Shown piece by piece: positions 1 through 9,106 of a stretch of 64,000 nucleotides of DNA. Location of the stretch: contig NZ_JAIKLE010000006.1 in NCBI RefSeq assembly GCF_022267315.1, positions 180,855 to 244,854 on the forward strand, written 5' to 3'. Both the position numbers and the translations under genes were made by a program. Below the pieces are notes generated by a model. It did no database searches. It saw only the letters and a program-made list of their open reading frames with translations, and was not told where the DNA came from. Source of the stretch: Maribellus maritimus (GTDB lineage Bacteria > Bacteroidota > Bacteroidia > Bacteroidales > Prolixibacteraceae). Each line of letters begins with the position of its first letter. Within the stretch, counting starts at the first letter, position 1.

Positions 1-435
1 ATGAAGCTACAGTCGGATTTGAGTTTGTATCTTAGTTTTCAAAAAGATCCGAGGTTTGTTTTTGCATTTCGTTTTGGAGGCGCAACAAATGTGGGAGATT
101 ATGAATTTTTTCACTCCAACTTTTTGGGACGAAAAGCCAATCTCAGAGGATTCAGGAGTAACCGGTTTGCCGGCGATCAATCGTTTTATCAGAACACAGA
201 ATTCAGAGTGAAACTAAAGAATATTCATAGTTATCTTTTTAACGGACAGGCAGGGATGCTGTTGTTTAACGATATTGGCAGAGTTTGGACAGATGGCGAA
301 AATTCAAATAGATGGCATCAGGGATATGGGGGCGGACTTTGGATCTCTCCATTTAACGCCGCAGCAGTTACAATAACCTACGGAAAATCGAAAGAAGATA
401 ACTTGATTGATTTTACACTTAGTTATTTGTTTTAA
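1..435 (+). CDS. C-terminal end of an Omp85-type outer-membrane barrel protein (partial)
   Basis: The gene starts before the window; the ATG at base 1 is in frame but is probably an internal methionine. The 144 visible residues alternate polar and hydrophobic/aromatic residues as in transmembrane beta strands and end in SYLF, the terminal-Phe signature of barrels assembled by Bam. LRGFRSNRF at residues 48-56 matches the (V/L)RGF/Y motif on the lumenal loop L6 of the Omp85 superfamily (BamA, TamA, FhaC). The other domains are not visible, so it could be a TamA/BamA-like protein or a fusion such as the phosphoesterase-barrel proteins of this phylum. The stop is only 15 bases before the HD-PycTM gene, so they are probably co-transcribed. 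Confidence 0.75.
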   Translation: MKLQSDLSLYLSFQKDPRFVFAFRFGGATNVGDYEFFHSNFLGRKANLRGFRSNRFAGDQSFYQNTEFRVKLKNIHSYLFNGQAGMLLFNDIGRVWTDGENSNRWHQGYGGGLWISPFNAAAVTITYGKSKEDNLIDFTLSYLF

Positions 436-450
436 AATAAATGTTTTACA

Positions 451-1635
451 ATGAGTAACATAAATACACAACTGGTAAACGAAGCGGGAACATTTATCAT
501 GCAGTTTCTGGAGGAAAATCTTCCTGGAAAATTTACTTTTCATAACCTGGAGCATACAAAGTATGTGGTTGAGAAAGCTGAATATATTGGCAAAAATGTC
601 GGGTTGAATGAGGAAGAAATACTTTTGGTAAAAATTGCAGCCTGGTTTCACGACATCGGATACGCCATTGACATTAGAAATCATGAAAGAGTTGGGGCGG
701 AAAAGGCGGAGGATTTTCTTCGTTCAAAAGGAGTCGACCAACCCCGGATCGAGCTGATAAAAAACTGCATCCTGTCCACAAAAATTGAGGTGCAGCCAAA
801 AACGTTAATGGAAAAAGTAATTTGCGATGCGGATCTCTCCCACCTAACCGAAGAAGATTATTTTGACCGGATTGAAAAAATGAGGCAGGAATGGAAAAAT
901 CATTCTTACAAAAAGGTCAGTAAGAAAAAGTTCTACGAAAAATCAGCAGAGTTTTTTCAGAAATATTCGTATCACACTGATTTCGCTAAAAAAGAACTGG
1001 CTCCCAAGAAACAAAAAAACCTTGAAAGAATTGAAAAACTAAAGTATATGCTTGAACAGAAAAAAGAACAGGAACTGCTTGATAAAGTCCCAAAAGGGAA
1101 AAAAAGTAAAGGATATTCCCGTGGTGTCGAATCCATGTTCAGGTTAACTGCCCGCAATCAAATTAACCTGAGTTCTATTGCCGATAATAAGTCGAACATT
1201 CTTATTTCGGTTAATGCAATCATGATTTCAATTATTATGACTGTTTTGGTTACCCGCTTTGAAGAAATTCCGAACCTGATTTTACCAACACTAGTATTTT
1301 TACTTTTTGCTTTAACCACTATCATTTTTGCTATTCTTTCTACCCGGCCAAATATTTCTTCGGGTACTTTTAACAAAGAAGACATAAAAAAGAATAAAGT
1401 TAATCTGCTGTTTTTTGGAAATTTCTATAATATGAATTTGGAAGAATATGAGTGGGGAATTGAGGAATTAATGAAAAATGACGAGCATTTGTATTCCACC
1501 ATGATTAAAGACCAGTATTTTTTGGGTAAGGTGCTGGCGAAAAAGTACAAACTGTTAAGGATTGCCTACAATGTTTTTATGGTTGGAATTGTGATTTCGG
1601 TTTTGACATTTGTGTTGGCTTTTGTTGATATCTAA
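451..1635 (+). CDS. HD-domain phosphohydrolase fused to a PycTM (Pycsar effector, DUF5706) membrane domain
   Basis: Residues 25-135 form an HD domain: H35 in HNLEH, the H67-D68 pair in WFHDIGY, H78, and D126/D128 in CDADLSHL. HD proteins are metal-dependent phosphohydrolases acting on nucleotides or cyclic nucleotides. A charged, lysine-rich helical linker (about 150-220) leads to a C-terminal membrane domain with helices near 249-268, 275-297 and 370-392. The stretch ARNQINLSSIADNKSN at 234-249 is the hallmark of the PycTM family, whose stand-alone members are membrane effectors of Pycsar phage defence that respond to cyclic pyrimidine nucleotides. No pyrimidine cyclase gene is adjacent; a class III cyclase lies about 6 kb downstream on the other strand. 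HD-PycTM fusions are common in Bacteroidota and may be signalling rather than defence proteins. The next gene follows after 14 bases. Confidence 0.82.
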   Translation: MSNINTQLVNEAGTFIMQFLEENLPGKFTFHNLEHTKYVVEKAEYIGKNVGLNEEEILLVKIAAWFHDIGYAIDIRNHERVGAEKAEDFLRSKGVDQPRIELIKNCILSTKIEVQPKTLMEKVICDADLSHLTEEDYFDRIEKMRQEWKNHSYKKVSKKKFYEKSAEFFQKYSYHTDFAKKELAPKKQKNLERIEKLKYMLEQKKEQELLDKVPKGKKSKGYSRGVESMFRLTARNQINLSSIADNKSNILISVNAIMISIIMTVLVTRFEEIPNLILPTLVFLLFALTTIIFAILSTRPNISSGTFNKEDIKKNKVNLLFFGNFYNMNLEEYEWGIEELMKNDEHLYSTMIKDQYFLGKVLAKKYKLLRIAYNVFMVGIVISVLTFVLAFVDI

Positions 1636-1649
1636 CATTTAAAATAAAA

Positions 1650-3512
1650 ATGATCCAAACAGACAGGCTTCTTTTTGTAAAAGAAAAAATTGACCTCATT
1701 ATTTACAAGGTGAGGGAAATGGAAGAAGAATATCGTGACGAAATTGAAAGTGTTCATCCTGTATACCGCAAAAGTGCTATAAATCTTGTTCATTATCTGG
1801 CTTTTCGCAGTTTCGACATTGATGAGTTACAGGGATATTTACGCGATTTGGGATTGACAAGTTTATCTCATATTGAAGCCCATGTATTAAAAAGTTTGCT
1901 TTCCATGAGTTCAATTCAGAACCAGTTGTTGGGACAAGTAACTCCTGAAAGGCGAAAGGGAATTATTTCATTTAAAAAGAGCGAAAAAATTCTGGCGAGG
2001 AACACGAAACTGATGTTTGGGTATAAATCGAAAAGAAGGCGAACCCGTATTATGGTTACCCTACCTGAAACTGCTGCCGAAGACAGAGACTTTGTGAGCC
2101 GGCTCTTAAAGTCGGGGATGAACAGCGCCCGTATTAATTGTGCCCACGATAACAAAGAAACCTGGGAGAAAATAATTCAAAATGTAAGAACGATTAGTGA
2201 GAAGCAGCTAAAAAACTGCAAAATAATGATGGATTTGGGTGGGCCAAAATTACGAACAGGTTCTATAAAACCGGGCCCAAAAATCGTTCATATAAAACCT
2301 GAAAAAGATGTTTCCGGTAATGTGATTAATCCTGCCAGAATTTGGATTGCCCCGCCTGATTTTTTACTGCCTGATGATATTTCAATTCATATTCCCGTAA
2401 AGGAAGAGTGGTTCAGAGAAATAAAAAGAGGAGATATTATCCGCTTAAATGATACCCGGAATAAAAAGATCGATATAACAGTTGGCGGAAGAAAAGGAAA
2501 TGGTCGAGAAGGATTTTGTTTTACTTCTGCTTATGTTTCTACCGGCACTGAACTTCAACTTTTTGGCCCCGATAAATCAGAAAAAGCCAAAGATACAGTT
2601 GGAGAATTATTACCGATTGAGCAGTATATTCCGCTCAAAATCAGTGATACGCTTGTTTTAACCAAAAATACGAATCCGGGAGAACCGGCACAATACGACG
2701 AAAACGGAAAATTAATTCAGCCTGCTCATATTTCATGCACTTTGCCCGAAGTCTTTAGTGATGTAAGGGTAGAAGAACCCATATTTTTTGATGATGGAAA
2801 AATTGAGGGGGTTATTGAAAATGTTAAAAACGACGAGCTGGATATTAGAATAACCTATGCGAAAGATACAGGAAGTAAGTTGAAAGCCGACAAAGGGATT
2901 AATCTTCCACACAGCAATTTGAATGTGAGTGGATTAACTCCAAAGGACAAAGTGGATTTGGAATTTGTGGCCCAATATGCCGATACAGTGAACTTTTCGT
3001 TTGTAAATAATGAAAACGATGTGCAGGAATTGCTGGATGAGCTGGAAACTTATAAAAGCCCTATTGGTATCATTTTGAAAATTGAAACGCAGAAGGGATT
3101 CACCAACCTGCCGCGGATTTTGCTGCGGGCGATGCAAACTTTTCCAATTGGAGTAATGATAGCTCGTGGAGATTTGGCGATCGAAACAGGATGGAAGAAT
3201 TTTGCAAGTATTCAGGAAGAGATTCTACGCATTTGCGAAGCTGCACATGTCCCCGATGTTTGGGCAACGCAGGTATTGGAAAATCTGGCAAAAAAAGTAG
3301 TTCCCTCCCGGGCAGAAATTACCGATGCTGCTCTGGCACAGCGTGCCGAATGCGTGATGCTGAATAAAGGTGCTTACATTGAAAAAGCAGTAAAAATGCT
3401 CGACCGTATTTTACGACGTATGCAACATTTTCAAAAAAAGAAAGAAACCGTTTTGCCCAGGCTGGAAGATGCGGAGAATCTGCATCTTTCGCATGCCAAG
3501 TTCGATATTTAG
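1650..3512 (+). CDS. Pyruvate-kinase-like protein with N-terminal extension and no C-terminal PK domain
   Basis: Residues about 128-590 carry the pyruvate kinase barrel in order: ARINCAHD (R161, N163, equivalent to the R-x-N-x-SH motif), MDLGGPKLRTG (194-204), DDGKIEG (381-387), GINLP (416-420), the catalytic KIE (K477, E479) and ARGD (505-508), then ATQVLENL and PSRAEITD. It catalyses or derives from phosphoenolpyruvate + ADP to pyruvate + ATP. Three things are unusual: a helical N-terminal extension of about 125 residues with no known domain, an enlarged insert in the B domain (about 205-370), and the absence of the allosteric C-terminal domain found in standard PykF/PykA. At 620 residues it exceeds the usual 470-590. 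It may be a real but divergent kinase or a related phosphotransferase. It follows the HD-PycTM gene by 14 bases, so it probably shares its transcript. Confidence 0.8.
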   Translation: MIQTDRLLFVKEKIDLIIYKVREMEEEYRDEIESVHPVYRKSAINLVHYLAFRSFDIDELQGYLRDLGLTSLSHIEAHVLKSLLSMSSIQNQLLGQVTPERRKGIISFKKSEKILARNTKLMFGYKSKRRRTRIMVTLPETAAEDRDFVSRLLKSGMNSARINCAHDNKETWEKIIQNVRTISEKQLKNCKIMMDLGGPKLRTGSIKPGPKIVHIKPEKDVSGNVINPARIWIAPPDFLLPDDISIHIPVKEEWFREIKRGDIIRLNDTRNKKIDITVGGRKGNGREGFCFTSAYVSTGTELQLFGPDKSEKAKDTVGELLPIEQYIPLKISDTLVLTKNTNPGEPAQYDENGKLIQPAHISCTLPEVFSDVRVEEPIFFDDGKIEGVIENVKNDELDIRITYAKDTGSKLKADKGINLPHSNLNVSGLTPKDKVDLEFVAQYADTVNFSFVNNENDVQELLDELETYKSPIGIILKIETQKGFTNLPRILLRAMQTFPIGVMIARGDLAIETGWKNFASIQEEILRICEAAHVPDVWATQVLENLAKKVVPSRAEITDAALAQRAECVMLNKGAYIEKAVKMLDRILRRMQHFQKKKETVLPRLEDAENLHLSHAKFDI

Positions 3513-3670
3513 CTCAGATAGCGTTCCATTTTATCATAGCGAACTTAACCTTTGCAGCATCAGCTTGTCTGTAAAAACTTCGCTATCAAATAACTGATTG
3601 AACTTATTTTGCAGGATTGGTGTTTTATTCCTACAAATTAAAAGATAAATATACATTACAGTAGAAGGGC

Positions 3671-6046
3671 ATGAAAACACAGAAAAAGATAAATCGTAAT
3701 GTAAATGACACCGTTATAAAAACCTCATTAAGCTTTGAGTTCCTTATTGAAGAGTTGGAACAAATTGTTTTAAATGGAAAATATCCGCTTTTTGAATCGG
3801 CAGCTAAACTTTTGGCTGGGCTCGACAACATTCCTGAACTAAAAACTCAAATAAATGATATTTCTTTGCTGGAGAAAAACAAAGATCTGGTGGACCAGAT
3901 GATGGCTTTTGTTATCAATCCGCTAACCGGCACCACTGCAATGGAAGGTGCAACTGTTCCTTTTCATAAAACTACCTTCTTTTCAACAGAACAATTAAGA
4001 GCCATTACAAATAAAGATGAATATAAACTTGAAATTGCAAAAAATCATGACTTAGAAGAAAAGCAGCTTATTAAAATTTACTTTGCATATTTGATAATTC
4101 TGGAACAGATTTACAATTACAAAACAGACTTTAATATTCCCCTGGATTTTAAATTGACCAACGAACAAAATCAAACAGTTCAATATTTTAGAAAGAACTT
4201 TAATTATAAATATTTGCGTGTTGGTACGGTTGGGAAGTTGAAAAGACTTACTGATGAGCAATTAAAAAAACTTTTAGACAATATTTCTGATTTAAGCTAC
4301 TGGAGGGAGACTCTTCCATTGGAAAATTTTGAATTTAACGGGTTTGTACATTTTTCATTTACAAAAAGCACTTACGATTTTGTTGTTTCTGAATTGAAAT
4401 CCAATCTGCTTGATAATAAAACTATTCTCACAAACGAAGGGTTTGAACTGATTCAGAATCACATTCGGGCTTTAATTGAAATGCCAAATTTAAAGATTGG
4501 ATTGGCAGCTATCGATCAATTTGATTCCACAATAAATAAATCATTGATTTGGAAAACGTTAATCGATCGTTCGAAACTTTCCTGTCGCGAATATTCCGGT
4601 ACATTTTACGAACAGGCGATGTTGGAGAAAAAGATTGTTATAACCAACGATTTTAATGAAGCAGAAAATGACAGAGTTGTTGCTGAGTTTTTAAATCACG
4701 GAATTCGAAGTCATGTAATTGTTCCCCTGGTGTTAGACGGAGAAACAGTTGGCATGCTGGAATTTGCATCGGAAAACAAAGGGGAGTTAGACATGGTGAA
4801 GATAAGCCGGCTAAAAGAGCTTTTCCCTGTGTTTGCGGTGGCACTTAAACGTTCGAAGAATGAATGCAAAGACAGAGAAAGTGCGGTTATTCAACAACAT
4901 TTTACAGCCATTCATCCGTCAGTGGAGTGGCGTTTCAGGGAGGCTGTTGTAAACCTGATGAATGAAAATTCAACCGAAAAATTATCGACAGGAATTGAGC
5001 CCGTGGTTTTTGATAACATCATTCCAATTTTTGGTGCCTCTGATATCCACAGTTCAACAACCGAAAGAAACAAAGCCATTCAGTCCGATTTTTTGGAACA
5101 ACTTGAATATGCCCGGGAAATTATTGAATACGGCAAACTTGTAAATGAAATGCCATTTTTAGATGCCATCCACTTCGAGATAAAAAATTTCATCTCAACT
5201 GTAAAAAACGGATTAAAAGCGGGCGATGAGTTTGTTATTATCGAATTCCTGAAAAATGAAGTTGAGCCGGCTTTTAAACTTCTGAAAGACAGATTTCAGG
5301 AAATGGAAAAACCTGTAAATGATTATCTTCAAAAGATTGATACCGAAAATGGCGTTCTTTATAAAAAAAGAAAAGAATTTGAAGACAGTTTAACCTTAAT
5401 AAATAAAGTAATTGGAAAAATAATTGATGATGAACAAATTGACGCTCAGAAGATTTTTCCCCATTATTTTGAAAAATACAGTACTGACGGCGTAGAATAT
5501 AATGCCTACATCGGACAGTCGTTGGTTAAGAAACTGAAATACAATAGTATTTATTTAAAAAATATTCGGTTGTGGCAGCTGTTGTTAAAAGTTAGAATAG
5601 CACAGGAAATCAGAAAGCTACAATCGGAACTCCCGGTAAAGCTTGATATCACACAGCTTATTCTCGTTCATTCGCAACCATTAAGTATTGCGTTCAGGCA
5701 AGATGAAAAGAAATTTGATGTTGCCGGTGCCTACAACATTCGTTACGAGATTACAAAAAAGCGAATTGATAAGGCACTGATAAAAGCTACAAAGGAAAGA
5801 ATAACTGAAGTGGGAAAAATTGCGATAATATACTCACATGCCGATGAGATTACCGAGTACAAAAAATATATCGACTATTTGATTTCATTGGGATTGATTT
5901 CCCAAAATGTAGAAAACTTTGAATTGGAAGATTTAACCGGAGCCTCAGGTTTAAGAGCGCTTCGAATTGAAGTAAATTTTGAAAATAACTCTCTGTTGGG
6001 AATCAAAAAGAGACCCGAAATATCAGTCGATAGAATTCAAATCTGA
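3671..6046 (+). CDS. Large GAF-domain protein, Bacteroidota-type
   Basis: A soluble 791-residue protein without signal peptide or membrane helices. Residues about 255-400 look like a GAF domain: alternating beta/alpha pattern, the segment SHVIVPLVLDGETVGMLEF typical of the core GAF strands, then a long helix. GAF domains bind small ligands such as cyclic nucleotides, haem or tetrapyrroles; no ligand-specific residues can be named here. The N-terminal 250 residues and the C-terminal 390 residues (mostly helical, several long amphipathic stretches) match nothing I recognise, and no kinase, GGDEF or HTH module is present. It is preceded by 158 bases of spacer and ends only 2 bases from the convergent PAP2 gene. 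It is likely a cytoplasmic sensor or adaptor; specific function unknown. Confidence 0.7.
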   Translation: MKTQKKINRNVNDTVIKTSLSFEFLIEELEQIVLNGKYPLFESAAKLLAGLDNIPELKTQINDISLLEKNKDLVDQMMAFVINPLTGTTAMEGATVPFHKTTFFSTEQLRAITNKDEYKLEIAKNHDLEEKQLIKIYFAYLIILEQIYNYKTDFNIPLDFKLTNEQNQTVQYFRKNFNYKYLRVGTVGKLKRLTDEQLKKLLDNISDLSYWRETLPLENFEFNGFVHFSFTKSTYDFVVSELKSNLLDNKTILTNEGFELIQNHIRALIEMPNLKIGLAAIDQFDSTINKSLIWKTLIDRSKLSCREYSGTFYEQAMLEKKIVITNDFNEAENDRVVAEFLNHGIRSHVIVPLVLDGETVGMLEFASENKGELDMVKISRLKELFPVFAVALKRSKNECKDRESAVIQQHFTAIHPSVEWRFREAVVNLMNENSTEKLSTGIEPVVFDNIIPIFGASDIHSSTTERNKAIQSDFLEQLEYAREIIEYGKLVNEMPFLDAIHFEIKNFISTVKNGLKAGDEFVIIEFLKNEVEPAFKLLKDRFQEMEKPVNDYLQKIDTENGVLYKKRKEFEDSLTLINKVIGKIIDDEQIDAQKIFPHYFEKYSTDGVEYNAYIGQSLVKKLKYNSIYLKNIRLWQLLLKVRIAQEIRKLQSELPVKLDITQLILVHSQPLSIAFRQDEKKFDVAGAYNIRYEITKKRIDKALIKATKERITEVGKIAIIYSHADEITEYKKYIDYLISLGLISQNVENFELEDLTGASGLRALRIEVNFENNSLLGIKKRPEISVDRIQI

Positions 6047-6048
6047 TT

Positions 6049-6885
6049 CTAAAATACGTAGCTTAATCTCAACCCATTATAGTTCCCGGTAAACGGAATG
6101 AGCGATAAATTGGGATTTTTTCTTTGAATACGATGTAATTCCGGAATTAAAATACCGGCCGAAGCGCCAACAACAAACCCCGTTAATATGTCGGTAGGAA
6201 AATGTTTCATTGCTTTAAAACGGTAAAAACCAACCAGGCCCGGTGGAACAACAGCAGCTGCAAATAGCAGATATTTTTTATTTCCAATTTCCGGATGATA
6301 GTCGGAATATACTTTTGCCATAAAAAAAGAAGCCGTTGCTGCAGTAGAAACATGTCCGCTAAAGAATGAATTTCGGGTTTCGCTGGCCAGTTTATCTTCT
6401 ACCGGTACATCCGGGTTATAATTAAATGGTCGTGTCCGAAGAACAGAGCTTGCAGTTAAAAGATAAAAATCGGTGTTTATAGCGTGAGATTCACCATATA
6501 AAATTAACAGATCCAGCCAGTCATTTCTGATTTTTTTATCCAGTGCAAGTAAGCCGGGCAAAACAACCGAACTGTTTAGGAAAAAGTCGGAAATGTCATG
6601 AGCCCGATGACGGAAATTTACACTTTGCCTGGTTGCCGGCCGGTCAAACCACCAGATATCATCCGCACTTAACTGAATAACTTCACTATATTCCAGCCTG
6701 GGTTTGTTTCTTAAATATTCAAATCCTAAAAAAGATGCGCCAAACAAACCTATCGTTACCGGAGCTTCAATTTTTCTGTTTATTTTGTAAACAGTGGAAT
6801 CTTTCCCGGATTGGCCGGCTGTATTTATACTTTTTAAAAAAAAGAAAGTAAAAAAAAGAATAATTAAAGTTTGACACCGTTTCAT
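6049..6885 (-). CDS. PAP2-family phosphatase, secreted/periplasmic (paralogue A)
   Basis: A type 2 phosphatidic acid phosphatase superfamily protein. Its motifs are LRTRPFNYN (motif 1, R-P), SFFSGHVS (motif 2, with the catalytic SGH histidine) and RFKAMKHFPTDILTG (motif 3, H-xxx-D). An N-terminal signal peptide (hydrophobic 8-20, cleavage near TAGQS) places it in the envelope. Family members dephosphorylate undecaprenyl-pyrophosphate, phosphatidate or lipid A; the substrate is not given by sequence. Ahead of the PAP2 core lies a segment with DDIWWFDRPATR that is shared with the next gene. The two are divergently transcribed with 99 bases between the start codons, which points to a tandem-inverted duplication. 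The 3' end nearly touches the GAF gene. Confidence 0.85.
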   Translation of the reverse strand: MKRCQTLIILFFTFFFLKSINTAGQSGKDSTVYKINRKIEAPVTIGLFGASFLGFEYLRNKPRLEYSEVIQLSADDIWWFDRPATRQSVNFRHRAHDISDFFLNSSVVLPGLLALDKKIRNDWLDLLILYGESHAINTDFYLLTASSVLRTRPFNYNPDVPVEDKLASETRNSFFSGHVSTAATASFFMAKVYSDYHPEIGNKKYLLFAAAVVPPGLVGFYRFKAMKHFPTDILTGFVVGASAGILIPELHRIQRKNPNLSLIPFTGNYNGLRLSYVF

Positions 6886-6984
6886 AATTTCACTTTAAGT
6901 AAAAATAAAAAAACAGAGATGAAATAGCACTAAGCGTGGAATATTCTTTTTTGTTTTGATACAACTTCTTTAATTTAGCTTTGT

Positions 6985-7824
6985 ATGAGTACAAAAAAAG
7001 CAAGTTTATTCATTTTTTTGTTACTGTTTCTTACAGGATTTATGGTTTCCGGTCAAAGAGACAGTACGAAAACGAGTTATAATCCCTACAAAATGAATTA
7101 TTACCTGGATGTCCCCATATCGGTAGGTGGATTACTTGCAAGCAAATACGGAACAGATTATCTCAGAGACAGAGATCCCAGAAACATAGAACGAATTGTT
7201 TCTTTAACACCCGATGATGTTTGGTGGTTTGACAGAAGTTCCGCCCGGATAGATCCGGAGAAAGGAGAGAAAGCACTTAACATCTCTGATTATTTTTTGC
7301 GGGCCGGGATGTGGTCTCCACTCCTGATGTATATTGACCCGAAAGTAAGAGGTATTTGGTATGATTTTGCGCTTTTGCATATTGAAACACAGGCTATAAA
7401 TGCCACAGCTTATTTGGCGGCATCAATTCCGATTCCACGCCTCAGACCTTTTATGTATAACCCTGATGTAAACATGGAAAAAAAGTTGGGAGAAAATACC
7501 ACCAATTCTTTTTTTAGCGGACACGCGTCGGTAGTTGCCGCCTCAACCTTTTTTATGGTGAAAGTATACTACGATTTACACCCGGAAGCAAAACATAAAA
7601 AGCTGTTTTACGCGTTGGCTTGTGTCCCTCCCGCATTTACAGGGTATTTACGTTATAAAGGTGCAAAACACTTCCCGTCTGATATTATTACTGGTTTTGC
7701 TGTTGGAGCTGCTACCGGTATTCTTGTTCCTGAATTTCATAAAAAGAAATATCCATTGAAGATATATCCGGTGAGCATTTATGGTTCGGGAGTCGGGCTT
7801 AGAGTGCTGTATACACTGAAGTGA
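6985..7824 (+). CDS. PAP2-family phosphatase, secreted/periplasmic (paralogue B)
   Basis: Paralogue of the divergent gene upstream. It has a signal peptide (hydrophobic 6-20, cleavage near VSGQ), the shared DDVWWFDRSSAR segment before the catalytic core, LRPFMYN (motif 1), SFFSGHAS (motif 2 with catalytic His) and RYKGAKHFPSDIITG (motif 3). Similarity continues through ISDYFLRAGMWSP and the C-terminal G(F/A)VVGA-type helix, so the whole protein was duplicated rather than just the PAP2 core. The role is probably hydrolysis of a lipid (pyro)phosphate at the periplasmic face. ATG at 6985 is required to keep the signal peptide. It ends 15 bases before the convergent cyclase gene. Confidence 0.85.
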   Translation: MSTKKASLFIFLLLFLTGFMVSGQRDSTKTSYNPYKMNYYLDVPISVGGLLASKYGTDYLRDRDPRNIERIVSLTPDDVWWFDRSSARIDPEKGEKALNISDYFLRAGMWSPLLMYIDPKVRGIWYDFALLHIETQAINATAYLAASIPIPRLRPFMYNPDVNMEKKLGENTTNSFFSGHASVVAASTFFMVKVYYDLHPEAKHKKLFYALACVPPAFTGYLRYKGAKHFPSDIITGFAVGAATGILVPEFHKKKYPLKIYPVSIYGSGVGLRVLYTLK

Positions 7825-7839
7825 TAAATTTTTACATTT

Positions 7840-8961
7840 TTACTGTGAAGCTCTGCATACCTCGTATATTTTTACAATTCTGTCTTTACCCAGAAATTTT
7901 ACGATATCAACATAGTTTAGCCTGTATTCCGTTTTGGCACTTATCAGTTGCGATGCGAAGTCGCGTGTAACCAGGATATTCTTTCGGTATCTTTTGCATT
8001 GTTTCTGGATTCGCGCTGCAGTATTTAAAACATCACCATGAAATGCAATTTCCTTTTTTATTTCACCAACCTCGGTAGCCATCACTTTTCCTGTATTAAT
8101 GGAGGCTGTAAACACAGGCATCAGGCCATACTTCTTTTCAAAATAATCTTTTTGTTTTTCCAGCTCTTCTTCAAAAAGATAAAAGAAATCGACTGCACGT
8201 TTACTACTTTCGGGCTTATTTGCGTCCCAGGTAACCACTGCTTCGTCGCCAACAAACTGATAAACCCTTCCTCTGCTGACAATAATAGGATTGGTTAGGA
8301 AACGGAAACAATCCTGTATAAAGTAACTGTAGTTTTTGTGTCCGAGTATTTCAGCAAATTTTGTGGACGACTGCAAATCGAGAAACAGAAATATAAGATT
8401 TTCTTCTCTTGGTTTTTGATAGTAACCCATCATTATTTTTGCAATAGGACTACCGCTGTTCTGATGAATTATCGTATAAATTAGCTGATAAACATAACTT
8501 GCTATCAGAATTACAATAAGAAAAAACAATGTTGTTGAGTTAAATAAAAACGTATTCAACTTTGAAAGTGAATCCCAGAATACATATTCTTTATCGACGT
8601 TATAATGCACAATCCCGAGCAAAACGCCGATAAAAAAGAAAATTATAATATCAAAAAAGATAACAAATATGGTGAGCTTTCGTAATTGAAATTTATCGAT
8701 GATTTTGGGATAAACAAAATAGAATGTGGTCCAGGTGAATAGGGCAAACAACGAGATAATTACTGAAGAAGCGGCCACTTCATCAACGAAGAAACTCATT
8801 CCTTTAGAGAAGACTTCTCTGAAATCGTCGGTTGGAGTTCCCAGCATCCGCAATAAAATAGCTATTCGAACGACTATATTCCAATAAACAAGTGAAAAAA
8901 GAAGGAATCTTAGTTTGTATTTTAATTTTGGACCAATATTTAATCTAGGTTTTAAACTCAT
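7840..8961 (-). CDS. Membrane-bound class III nucleotidyl cyclase with atypical base-recognition residues
   Basis: The N-terminal 165 residues hold about four to five membrane helices (near 15-38, 65-85, 95-118, 140-163); residues 188-372 are a cyclase homology domain. Metal-binding aspartates are present at D195 (FLFLDLQSS) and D239 (QFVGDE), and the transition-state residues at N313 and R317 (GDVLNTAAR). The two residues that select adenine in canonical adenylyl cyclases, Lys in K-x-x-G-D and Asp before the second GD, are Q235 and A306 here. The enzyme therefore looks active, but the cyclic nucleotide it makes cannot be assumed to be cAMP. Such stand-alone membrane cyclases are common in Bacteroidota. 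A PycTM-domain protein is encoded about 6 kb away. Confidence 0.85.
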   Translation of the reverse strand: MSLKPRLNIGPKLKYKLRFLLFSLVYWNIVVRIAILLRMLGTPTDDFREVFSKGMSFFVDEVAASSVIISLFALFTWTTFYFVYPKIIDKFQLRKLTIFVIFFDIIIFFFIGVLLGIVHYNVDKEYVFWDSLSKLNTFLFNSTTLFFLIVILIASYVYQLIYTIIHQNSGSPIAKIMMGYYQKPREENLIFLFLDLQSSTKFAEILGHKNYSYFIQDCFRFLTNPIIVSRGRVYQFVGDEAVVTWDANKPESSKRAVDFFYLFEEELEKQKDYFEKKYGLMPVFTASINTGKVMATEVGEIKKEIAFHGDVLNTAARIQKQCKRYRKNILVTRDFASQLISAKTEYRLNYVDIVKFLGKDRIVKIYEVCRASQ

Positions 8962-9106
8962 TCTGCAAGGTTGTAATAGCCTGTTTATTTTTCAAAAGTA
9001 ATGGAAATCGTTTTCTTTTTTTTCGCTAATAAGAAAATATTAATAAATGATAACAGTTTGAAAAATTGAATTTGTATTTTTCCGGTTCAGAAAACAGGAT
9101 AAACCA

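Noticed and set aside
3515..3585. GATAGCG/CGCTATC inverted repeat after the pyruvate-kinase-like gene as terminator
   Set aside because: The loop is about 60 bases and no T run follows.
6955..6983. Perfect Bacteroidota promoter match (TTTG, 17 bases, TAgcTTTG) before PAP2 paralogue B
   Set aside because: The -7 element ends one base before the ATG, so transcription would start inside the coding sequence and remove the signal peptide start.
451..8961. A canonical Pycsar defence operon
   Set aside because: The cyclase is 6 kb away on the opposite strand, with unrelated genes between, and the PycTM domain is fused to HD.
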